In this document: positions 17,380 to 25,176 of the stretch, piece by piece
Layout: every line of letters begins with the position of its first letter
Position numbering within the stretch: position 1 is the first letter of the stretch
Origin: Chryseobacterium phosphatilyticum
GTDB taxonomy: Bacteria > Bacteroidota > Bacteroidia > Flavobacteriales > Weeksellaceae
Direction: 5' to 3'
Length of the DNA: 64,000 bases
Assembly: GCF_002899825.2 (NCBI RefSeq)
Contig: NZ_PPED02000001.1
Coordinates: forward strand, 558,001 to 622,000
Program-made: the position numbers and the translations under genes
Notes under the pieces: model-generated
Told to the model about the DNA's origin: nothing
Database searches by the model: none
What the model saw: the letters and a program-made list of their open reading frames with translations, nothing else

Positions 17380-17880
17380 ATGAAGAAATTAATTTTACTG
17401 GGTGCTATTTCAGTACTAATGATCCATTGCAACAAAAAAACTGAAACCCCGGCTCCAAAAATTGAAACTGATACGATTGCCGTAACAGAGCCTGTGGTAG
17501 ATACGCTGGGACCAAAATCATTCTGCTTTGTAGGAGTAACAGGTAAAGACAGTGTTTTTGCCTCTATTGATGATAATCTGGGGACGATTACAGGTAAATT
17601 AACCTATAAAAATAGCGAAAAAGACAGCTCTAAAGGAGATGTTACAGGTTTTAAATCAGGAGATACCCTGAAACTAACCTATGAATTTGCTTCTGAAGGT
17701 AAGAAAAGCAAAAGAGATATTTACTTCCTTCAAAAAGACAATACCTTGACGGAAGGAATTGGTGATCATAAAGAAGAGGACGGACAGTCTAAATATGCTG
17801 ACGATAAAAAAGTAAGCTATAAAGACGGGCAGAGACTGATTGCATCAGACTGTGCAGTGGTTAATAAAGCCGTGAAATAG
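17380..17880 (+). CDS. Lipoprotein of unknown function
   Basis: 166 residues with a lipoprotein signal (MKKLILLGAISVLMIHC). A low-complexity Thr/Pro/Glu spacer follows, then a compact domain (FCFVGVTGKDSVFASIDDNLGTITGKLTYKNSEKDSSKGDVTG). Similar small lipoproteins are common in flavobacteria without assigned function. It is followed by a strong terminator. Confidence 0.75.
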   Translation: MKKLILLGAISVLMIHCNKKTETPAPKIETDTIAVTEPVVDTLGPKSFCFVGVTGKDSVFASIDDNLGTITGKLTYKNSEKDSSKGDVTGFKSGDTLKLTYEFASEGKKSKRDIYFLQKDNTLTEGIGDHKEEDGQSKYADDKKVSYKDGQRLIASDCAVVNKAVK

Positions 17881-17904
17881 ACATTTTCAGTTAAGAAGAT
17901 ATAA

Positions 17905-17938
17905 AAAACAGCTGTTCGCTAAGAATAGCTGTTTTTTT
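17905..17938. terminator. Bidirectional intrinsic terminator
   Basis: The hairpin AAAACAGCTGTTC / GAATAGCTGTTTT has A- and T-runs on its sides and lies between convergent genes. Confidence 0.8.
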
Positions 17939-17941
17939 ATT

Positions 17942-18946
17942 TTATAATTGATCTTCTTTCAGCCAATAATTCTCTGCCACATCTTTTAAAATGCCAACAT
18001 ATGATTTTAAATATGCGGGCTGGCTAAACGCATAGAACTGATCATGCGTAGTGTGAAAGTTCATATAGAAAAGCCAGAATCCAAAAGTAAGATAAGGTAC
18101 CATTTCAAGTTCCAGATCGCTGATCATACGATGTTCTTTATAGCCTTGTAAAAAAATATGATAAGCTTCCATAGCTTCATCATAAGATATTTTTTTACTC
18201 AATACATCCAAAACAAGATGTTGCCAAAAGGTCATGATATCATTGACCAACCATCCATATCCCATGAAATCAAAATCGAAGAATGTCACTGAATCACCAT
18301 CAAAATGAAAATTCTTAGGCAAAAAATCAAAATGGCAATATCCTGTTGAAAAAGCTTCTGTATCTATTTTCGAAAATTTATTTTTTATTTGATTAACCTT
18401 ACTCTCCAACCAGATATAATCCTCCTGATTTTCTGTAAAAACAGTTTTCAGTCTTTCTAACGGCTGATACAACATAGTATCTAAATCAAAATTCCATCTT
18501 GCGCCACTCTTTTGAAATAAGGCTGATACATTATGAAACCTTGCCATTTCATTTCCTAAAGCACAAAGCTGGCTTTTACTCATTTGCCGCACAACCTTTC
18601 CCGGTGCAAAAGAAAATAAAACGGCATGTCTATCTCCTTCTATGGCATTAATTTTAAGAATATATGCTCCCTGTACGTCCGCAATCGGATAAGAAACAGA
18701 TACTTGTGCTTCTTTCAAGGCCAACAGCAGATTGATCTCTTCCTCTATTACTGATAAAGTCCTGTGGGTAGGGCGATATACCCGAAAGATAAACCGTTCA
18801 TGTTGTGAATTAACAAAATAGGTATCACCTACTCCCCTAACCAAAAACTTACATTCTACATTTTCAAGCTCATATTGATCTGTAATGAGTGATGACAACA
18901 CAACTGGGCAAAGTGTGGAATATATTGCAGGAAAAGCAGGCTCCAT
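17942..18946 (-). CDS. Aminoglycoside phosphotransferase-fold kinase
   Basis: 334 residues. The catalytic loop HFDFLPKNFHFDG and the metal-binding FFDFDFMGYG are the Brenner and DFG-like motifs of the APH/choline kinase fold. The protein resembles the homoserine kinase-like (SrkA/ThrB2-type) branch more than true antibiotic kinases. It lies 39 bases downstream of a threonine-aldolase gene in the same direction, so a role in hydroxy-amino-acid metabolism is plausible but unproven. Confidence 0.82.
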   Translation of the reverse strand: MEPAFPAIYSTLCPVVLSSLITDQYELENVECKFLVRGVGDTYFVNSQHERFIFRVYRPTHRTLSVIEEEINLLLALKEAQVSVSYPIADVQGAYILKINAIEGDRHAVLFSFAPGKVVRQMSKSQLCALGNEMARFHNVSALFQKSGARWNFDLDTMLYQPLERLKTVFTENQEDYIWLESKVNQIKNKFSKIDTEAFSTGYCHFDFLPKNFHFDGDSVTFFDFDFMGYGWLVNDIMTFWQHLVLDVLSKKISYDEAMEAYHIFLQGYKEHRMISDLELEMVPYLTFGFWLFYMNFHTTHDQFYAFSQPAYLKSYVGILKDVAENYWLKEDQL

Positions 18947-18985
18947 ATGGTTTTATGATGTTAATAATTTAATATCGATGATGAA

Positions 18986-20017
18986 CTACAATTCTTTTTC
19001 AAAAATTTCAATAAATCGATCGACGGCATCGTCACCTGTATTCCACGAAGTGATAAGACGGATGGCTGAAGATTCTTCATCTACCTTTTTCCAGACAAAG
19101 AATTCAAAATGTTCAGATAAAACGGCAATGACCTTATTATTTAAAATAGGAAAAATCTGATTGGTATACGTATCCGAAAGAAATTCTACCCCTTTGTTCT
19201 GCATCGCTCTTTTGATTTTCATCGCCTGTTGGTTGGCATGTTTGGCGAGATCGAAATACAAATCATCTTTCATCAGTTCCATAAACTGAATGCCCAAAAG
19301 TCTTCCTTTTGCCAATAACGCCCCTTTTTGCTTGATGTTAAATGCAAAATCTTCCTGTAGAAAAGAATTATTAATCACAATAGCCTCCCCAATCAAAGCT
19401 CCGTTTTTCGTGCCTCCTAAATAAAAAATATCAGTCAGCTCAGCCACTTTTTCAAGGCTCAGATCACTTATCTCAGAAGTAAGCCCGTGCCCGAGTCTTG
19501 CTCCATCCATAAACAGATACAGATTATTCTTTTTGCAGAAGTCAGAAAGTTCTTCCAGTTCTTTTGCCTGATAAATCGTTCCAAGTTCTGTAGAATTGGA
19601 AATGTATACAAGTTTAGGCATTACCTGATGCGGAACATTTTTATGATTTTCCAATACCGGAATAATATCGGAAGGAGTTAGTTTTCCATCCTCCTTTTCA
19701 ATACTCAGTACTTTGTGTCCCGTTGCTTCAATAGCTCCTGTTTCGTTATTCAGAATATGCCCTACAGATGCAGAAATCACACATTGATAAGGTTTTAAAA
19801 CAGAAGAAATCACAATAAGATTAGCTTGCGTCCCACCAGAAACCAAATACACATCTGAGTCTGCTTTTTTTATTTTCTCCTTAATTAGTTCTTTAGCTTG
19901 TAATGAGTACTTATCTTCTCCATAGCCAGCCTGCTGCTCAAGATTACTTTGTAAAAGGGACTGTAAAATATTTGGATGACATCCCTCTGAGTAATCGTTT
20001 TTAAATGAAAATTTCAT
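18986..20017 (-). CDS. Low-specificity threonine aldolase
   Basis: 343 residues of a fold-type I PLP enzyme. Motifs include VYLVSGGTQANLIV (cofactor phosphate region), FMD171GARLGHGL (Asp holding the pyridine nitrogen) and LGGTK204NGALIGEA (Schiff-base lysine). These match beta-eliminating lyases of the threonine aldolase group, which cleave L-threonine or allo-threonine to glycine and acetaldehyde. It precedes the APH-fold kinase in a probable two-gene operon. Confidence 0.88.
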   Translation of the reverse strand: MKFSFKNDYSEGCHPNILQSLLQSNLEQQAGYGEDKYSLQAKELIKEKIKKADSDVYLVSGGTQANLIVISSVLKPYQCVISASVGHILNNETGAIEATGHKVLSIEKEDGKLTPSDIIPVLENHKNVPHQVMPKLVYISNSTELGTIYQAKELEELSDFCKKNNLYLFMDGARLGHGLTSEISDLSLEKVAELTDIFYLGGTKNGALIGEAIVINNSFLQEDFAFNIKQKGALLAKGRLLGIQFMELMKDDLYFDLAKHANQQAMKIKRAMQNKGVEFLSDTYTNQIFPILNNKVIAVLSEHFEFFVWKKVDEESSAIRLITSWNTGDDAVDRFIEIFEKEL

Positions 20018-20111
20018 AGAGTAAAAATAAAAAAATAGAAGAATATTAACCCTATAGAAAAGAGTTAAAAATATCAGAAAAATAAGTATGTAGAAATGGT
20101 TGTGAGATATT

Positions 20112-20546
20112 TTATTTCAGGACATCATTGGGCTGCCCTACCTGATAATTACCAGCAGGCTTTGAATACAATTTATACCTCTTCCTGCAATTTTCTTTTA
20201 GTGGTTCAATAAAATATGCTGTTCCGTTTTCCAGATAAGATCCTGTCAATTTCCCCGAAGCAATCGTCAATGTCATCAATTTTGTACCATCTTCAGATTT
20301 TCCTTTGAAGCTGAATATTTTTGCTTTTCTTAATGCTTCACTCGTTTTATCAAGCATGATATATTTTGTCTGTCTTCCCTCAATATCATATAACGGAAAA
20401 ATAATTTCTTTGGGAGAAGCCTCATCTAACTTATTTTCCTGTATGAATTTTTTAGGATTAAAAGAAAACACAAATTGTCGGGACTGCCCTTGTAAAGCAG
20501 TACAGAATGTACTAAAACATAAAAAAAGCAACAATGTATTTCTCAT
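20112..20546 (-). CDS. Secreted protein of unknown function
   Basis: 144 residues with a signal peptide (MRNTLLLFLCFSTFCTALQG). The mature part has no motif I can name; FVFSFNPKKFIQENKLDEASPKEI and IASGKLTGSYLENGTAYFIEPL suggest a small beta-rich domain. It lies downstream of the large metalloprotease in the same orientation. Confidence 0.6.
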   Translation of the reverse strand: MRNTLLLFLCFSTFCTALQGQSRQFVFSFNPKKFIQENKLDEASPKEIIFPLYDIEGRQTKYIMLDKTSEALRKAKIFSFKGKSEDGTKLMTLTIASGKLTGSYLENGTAYFIEPLKENCRKRYKLYSKPAGNYQVGQPNDVLK

Positions 20547-20631
20547 CTTTTGAATATTTTAAAACAGGTCACCCTTAAGCACAAAAAAGGGCTATATAAA
20601 TATAACCCTTTTTTAAATTACTTGTCTTTAA

Positions 20632-23600
20632 TTATTTTTTAATCACCTTGGATTGACTGATTATTGCTTTGTTGTTCAACAATTTCAATACATACACTCC
20701 TGTTTTAAATTTAGAGAAATTAATCTCTGAATTATTCAGAACATTCGCTTCCATCAATCTTCCGGATGCATCGTATATTTCGTAGTGGGTAATCTTCTCA
20801 TCACTATAGACATACAGATAATCTTTTACCGGATTTGGTACAAGTCCGATTGGCTTTTTAGCAATATCCCCTGTTGCCAGTGCTGAAGTGATATTTAAAG
20901 TAATAGCATTTTTGCTCAGCTGGTGACATGTTTTACTTTGAATAAGATTGGCAATTGATTTATTGATCAGATCAGTAGCTGATCCCGTGTAAGAAATACC
21001 CTGTACGGTATAAGTCCCTACCGGTAAAGTAGTAAAGTCTGCCGTTGCACTTTGAGCAACAATCATGTTGGTCGTTGTATTAATGGCGACATAGGTATAA
21101 TTTAATCCCACAGGATTATCAATAATATTAAAGAAGCTTCCCGGTCCGTCATTGCTTACCGTTACACTAGCGCCTATTGGTGTACCACCCAGATTTTTTG
21201 CAGTCATAAAATATTCTACTCCTTTTTCAAGGTTTGCAGTGAATGATCTGTAATAGCTCAAGCTCGTTCCTGTACCGCTATATACCCCATTTGAGGTTAT
21301 AAAATTGGCAACATTTACCTGATTTCCTTTATAAATGGTCATAATTACGGCATCCGGTGAAGGATAACTTAAGGTATAACTTCCTGTTTCTGTTACTTTA
21401 AATTTATAAGGAATTAAACTCGTGCTGGCCAGAATCTGGTAAGGCGCTGTACTTGTCTGATTATAGATGTATAAAGGATTCGGGCTCATATTTGCAGCCG
21501 CAAAAGTTAATATTTTAGAACTATAAGAATCAGAAGAAGAAGTCTGCGGTTGCAGATTCAGATTCGCCTGGGCACTTCCCTGAATAGCCGTTATTACTTT
21601 GGCATTTTCTACCATTACGGAAGGGAAAGCATTACAGGTTGAGTTGATGGTAAAATTGGTATTGGATACATCAAAGAACTCTGCATAATCATTAATAACT
21701 GCCGTTACTTTAATTCTGGCTTTATCCGTATAGGGAAGAAACGGAATCAGTACATTGGCAGAGCCATTATTAGGGACATCAGTAGCAAGGGTGTATGGGA
21801 AAGTATCTCCACCATCTGTAGAAAGAAGAATGTTTACCGTACTTTTTAAGGTATTGGTATTATTTACATCCCATGTCACATTCATATTGCTGTCATTATT
21901 TACTGTAACAGTTGAATTAGGGTACGTCACTGTCAGAGGTCCCTGATCCGTTACCGTTACTACCACCTGGTCAGAATCTGTTCCGCCAGAAACAGCACTG
22001 TTATCTCTTACTGTGAATCTCATTTTCATAGTTCTGGCAACCAGCGGCAGTGCTTCAGCAGCATTTGTAGGAGGTGTATTCTGATTATTCAGTACAAACC
22101 TCATTTTAGGAAAATATCTTTCCGTTGTTGTTGTACTTTGCTCCGATCTGAATAAAGGTGCTGTTGTACTGTTTACAGCAGAATAACCGCCCGTCCCGTT
22201 GATTGTACTTCCAAAAGCTCCTTTATCATTAGCCGAAGCCACATCTACCTGATCCCAGGTATAAGAAAGATTGGTATCTTCAGCATCAGTAGCTATTCCT
22301 TTCAATTTAAAAGGAGTATTCTTAGGAATGCTGATTGTCGTATTCCCTGCGTTGGCAACAGGAGGTGTATTGGCTACAGCAACCGCATTGAAACATGTTG
22401 ATGATACACTTAAGGTATTAAGAATCTGGTCAATACTTTTTGCATGGAAATAGTTTAATCCGTTATTTCCCGAATTGGTCTGATCATTTGGTGTTGTACA
22501 GTTATTTCCATACGCCATAATCGTAGATCCCGCTCCCGGCTCCACTGCAGAATCACCATTCCATCCCACGGTACAGAAAGTAGGACTTCCCGCAGAACCT
22601 CCAACGGCATTATAGGTATGCCATGCTGCAAATTGATGTCCCATTTCATGAACAATCAGATTGGCTGTTAAAGATTTAGGCATCGAAACAGTCCACTGGC
22701 TCCATGCTCTTGCTTTAAAAGCTGAATTACAGGGTTGCGGTCCCGCCTGTCCCTGAGCACTTCCTCCGGCACCCGGCATGATATTAAAGGTATGTCCAAT
22801 GTCATAATCCGCATAAGGAAGTGTACCGTTGGTGTTCATAATATCAAATCCTGCCTGTGAGTTGGCTGCAGAAGCAAAAGAGGCATTAATAGTAAATGGA
22901 TCTGTAGCACCATCTGTAAACAACAGCGTTTTATTTACTGTTTTATCAATCAGCGTAAAAGAAATGGATAATTCAGATTCATAAATCTGATTGATAAGGT
23001 TCATCATGGCTACCAATTCAGCCAAAGCAGCATCCTGATTACCAAATGCAGTAGTAAACTCTCCCGTTGTTGCCACTGCCATCCTGAATGTTTTCATCTG
23101 ACCTCCGTACGGAAACCCTGATACAGATTTCTGGACATTCAGCCCTTTAGCAATAATATCTAAACTTTTTTTAAATTCAGCTTCATCAGTTCCACACTGG
23201 AAGTTTTCCCCAAACATTTCTGAGGAATTATAAATCCTGTATTCGCCTTCTTTGGTTTTATAGGGTTCGATGATAAAATAACCTTTTGCAGATTTGATCA
23301 TGGCTGTTATTTTATCTCCTGCCAGGGTTAGTTTTATTCTTGATTGTTTATCTTTTGAATAGCCGTCAAAAGTAACAATGTCCTTTAGCCTTTTACTTAC
23401 AAGATTATTTTCTGATAAAACAAACTCCTGCTGGCTGCCGTCAATAAGTGTCAAAACAATAGTTTGGTTGGCTATTTTTGCTGAATTCTTTTTCTTGCCT
23501 TCTACATTTTTTCTGAAATTTTCAACATTCAGTTTAAAAGTAGTCCCTGGAAGATGGGTGGCACGCAGATCATTAGTGTTGGATATCTGTGCATTGATAA

Positions 23601-23643
23601 AAAAAGAAGCACAGACCGAAAGGAGGGTAATTTTCAATTTCAT
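20632..23643 (-). CDS. Reprolysin-like metalloprotease with T9SS sorting domain
   Basis: 1003 residues. After the signal peptide (to about residue 18) comes a propeptide-like region, then a metzincin catalytic domain with H332EMGHQFAAWH342 (HExxHxxxxxH zinc site) and the Met-turn STIM376AYG. Downstream are Ig/PKD-like domains (PVANAGNTTISIPKNTPFKLKG, VTYPNSTVTVNN) and adhesin-like beta segments. The last 75 residues (LVPNPVKDYLYVYS ... FKTGVYVLKLLN ... KVIKK) are a T9SS sorting domain. It is an extracellular zinc protease, probably nutritional or virulence related, maturing after export. Confidence 0.92.
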   Translation of the reverse strand: MKLKITLLSVCASFFINAQISNTNDLRATHLPGTTFKLNVENFRKNVEGKKKNSAKIANQTIVLTLIDGSQQEFVLSENNLVSKRLKDIVTFDGYSKDKQSRIKLTLAGDKITAMIKSAKGYFIIEPYKTKEGEYRIYNSSEMFGENFQCGTDEAEFKKSLDIIAKGLNVQKSVSGFPYGGQMKTFRMAVATTGEFTTAFGNQDAALAELVAMMNLINQIYESELSISFTLIDKTVNKTLLFTDGATDPFTINASFASAANSQAGFDIMNTNGTLPYADYDIGHTFNIMPGAGGSAQGQAGPQPCNSAFKARAWSQWTVSMPKSLTANLIVHEMGHQFAAWHTYNAVGGSAGSPTFCTVGWNGDSAVEPGAGSTIMAYGNNCTTPNDQTNSGNNGLNYFHAKSIDQILNTLSVSSTCFNAVAVANTPPVANAGNTTISIPKNTPFKLKGIATDAEDTNLSYTWDQVDVASANDKGAFGSTINGTGGYSAVNSTTAPLFRSEQSTTTTERYFPKMRFVLNNQNTPPTNAAEALPLVARTMKMRFTVRDNSAVSGGTDSDQVVVTVTDQGPLTVTYPNSTVTVNNDSNMNVTWDVNNTNTLKSTVNILLSTDGGDTFPYTLATDVPNNGSANVLIPFLPYTDKARIKVTAVINDYAEFFDVSNTNFTINSTCNAFPSVMVENAKVITAIQGSAQANLNLQPQTSSSDSYSSKILTFAAANMSPNPLYIYNQTSTAPYQILASTSLIPYKFKVTETGSYTLSYPSPDAVIMTIYKGNQVNVANFITSNGVYSGTGTSLSYYRSFTANLEKGVEYFMTAKNLGGTPIGASVTVSNDGPGSFFNIIDNPVGLNYTYVAINTTTNMIVAQSATADFTTLPVGTYTVQGISYTGSATDLINKSIANLIQSKTCHQLSKNAITLNITSALATGDIAKKPIGLVPNPVKDYLYVYSDEKITHYEIYDASGRLMEANVLNNSEINFSKFKTGVYVLKLLNNKAIISQSKVIKK

Positions 23644-23733
23644 TGTTGATGGTTTTTAGTTCTAAAGATAAATAATAAATTAATACAAAATTGGCAAAAT
23701 ATTGTATAATTTATTGAAAATCAAAATAGAAAC

Positions 23734-23832
23734 TACATTAATGTAAGCAAAAACTCTATTTATCGCATTATCTCCCCTTGCCCTACCAATAAACAGGTTA
23801 AAATATACTTCATGGTACTACATTAACGGATT
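23734..23832 (+). promoter_or_regulatory. Palindrome and repeat upstream of DtxR-family gene
   Basis: TACATTAATGTA (23734-23745) is a perfect 12-bp palindrome. A second partial copy (ACTACATTAAC, near 23816-23826) lies about 80 bases on, near the -33 region of the DtxR-type promoter. They are candidates for binding sites of the DtxR/MntR-type protein encoded next. The assignment is an inference. Confidence 0.45.
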
Positions 23833-23847
23833 TTAATTTTATTTTGT

Positions 23848-23855
23848 TAGATTTG
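23848..23855 (+). promoter_or_regulatory. TAnnTTTG -7 element of DtxR-family gene
   Basis: TAGATTTG matches the consensus and is placed to give a short leader before the TTG start at 23877. This supports that unusual start. Confidence 0.55.
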
Positions 23856-23876
23856 TATTGAAAATCATCTAACATT

Positions 23877-24530
23877 TTGAAAACAACCCTAACAGAAGAG
23901 AATTACCTGAAAGCTTTGTTTCATTTAGTTGACAATGAAGGAAAGGTTACGATTAATGAACTCAGCAAATTTTTAAATGTAAAAATGCCGAGCGTTAATA
24001 ATATGATGAAGAAATTTGCCGAAAAAAAGTGGGTCATATATGAGACGTACAAGCCATTGATTGTCACTGAAAGCGGTAAACGTGAAGCTGCCCTGGTCGT
24101 TCGTAAGCACAGACTCACTGAAATGTTTCTGGTGAAGAAAATGAATTTTGGCTGGGAAAACGTTCATGAGATTGCCGAACAACTGGAACACGTTCATTCG
24201 CAAATTTTCTTTGACAAAATGGACGAAATTCTGGATTACCCTAAATTTGATCCCCATGGTGAACCTATTCCTGATAAAGATGGAAACATTATCGCTCAGG
24301 ATCTTCAGAAACTAAGCAGCTGCGAGGTAGGCGAAACCGTAATTTTTGCTTCAGTTACCCTATCTGATGACGCCTTTTTAAGTTATCTGAACGATAGAAT
24401 GCTACTCCTTAATACAAAAGTAAAAATCCTCAAAATAGAAAGTTTCGACAAATCTATGACGATCGAAATTGGCAACAATAAAGAAATTTTGAGTAAAAAG
24501 GCCGCAGAAAAGATATTGGTCAAAAAATAA
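23877..24530 (+). CDS. DtxR/MntR-family metal-dependent regulator
   Basis: 217 residues. The N-terminus LTEENYLKALFHLVDNEGKVTINELSKFLNVKMPSVNNMMKKFAEKKWV is the DtxR winged helix. The dimerisation and metal region has HRLTEMFLVKKMNFGWENVHEIAEQLEHVHSQIF, and a C-terminal FeoA/SH3-like domain (GETVIFASVTLSDDAFLSYL) follows. The start must be TTG at 23877, because an in-frame stop lies at 23859 and the protein sequence needs this N-terminus. It is probably an iron- or manganese-sensing repressor. A palindrome upstream suggests autoregulation. Confidence 0.88.
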   Translation: MKTTLTEENYLKALFHLVDNEGKVTINELSKFLNVKMPSVNNMMKKFAEKKWVIYETYKPLIVTESGKREAALVVRKHRLTEMFLVKKMNFGWENVHEIAEQLEHVHSQIFFDKMDEILDYPKFDPHGEPIPDKDGNIIAQDLQKLSSCEVGETVIFASVTLSDDAFLSYLNDRMLLLNTKVKILKIESFDKSMTIEIGNNKEILSKKAAEKILVKK

Positions 24531-24585
24531 AAAATACCGATGGTTTGTATTGTCAGATCATCGGCATTTTTTTAATTACTTATCG

Positions 24586-24930
24586 TTATTTTTTCTGTAA
24601 ATCCTGTTGTTGCTTTACTGATTCTTCGTAAAATACCTGATACATTTTTAGAATCATATCGGGATTTACATTGGATTCTATTGCTTTCTTTCTCAGATTA
24701 TTTTTTACTTCGTTCCACCTTCCCGGTTGAGTAACCTCTATTTTATTCTCCTTCTTAATTTGGCCGATCGTCATTGCCGCATTCATTCTTTGGCTTAAAA
24801 GAGAGACAACTTGTTGATCAATCTGATCAATTTTTGCTCTTTCCGACTCAATTTTCATTATGGGAGTGGCAGTCTTACAACTTTGCAGGAAAATCGCTGA
24901 GATACTCAAAATAAATATGTTAAACTTCAT
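24586..24930 (-). CDS. Chorismate mutase (AroQ fold) lipoprotein
   Basis: 114 residues from the ATG at 24930, which begins a lipoprotein signal (FNIFILSISAIFLQSC). Upstream in-frame ATGs would add an unlikely N-extension. The domain SERAKIDQIDQQVVSLLSQRMNAAMTIGQIKKEN is AroQ helix 1, with the Arg and Lys positions of the active site. YEESVKQQQ closes helix 3. Secreted or periplasmic monofunctional chorismate mutases exist in pathogens. Being lipid-anchored and alone, its role outside the shikimate pathway is unclear. Confidence 0.8.
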   Translation of the reverse strand: MKFNIFILSISAIFLQSCKTATPIMKIESERAKIDQIDQQVVSLLSQRMNAAMTIGQIKKENKIEVTQPGRWNEVKNNLRKKAIESNVNPDMILKMYQVFYEESVKQQQDLQKK

Positions 24931-25176
24931 GTTCCGGACTGGAATTTTCATAATATTTTTTTTAATATTCAAAACAAACATACTGAAAAACAGGCTTAAC
25001 ACCCAGATTACCAGCAATAAAAAAAGCAATATTTCCTGTATTTTGACTTTTTGTAGTTAATTTTTCTTTTATTATCAATCAAATACTTTTACATTAAGTT
25101 AAACAATGATTTTAAGTTAAAATAAATCTTTGAGCATAGTTGCTAAGCCCAAAATATCTTTTTAATAGTATATAAT

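Noticed and set aside
17942..18946. Aminoglycoside resistance gene
   Set aside because: The fold is APH-like, but the context (threonine aldolase partner) and motifs fit metabolic kinases better. Resistance is not claimed.
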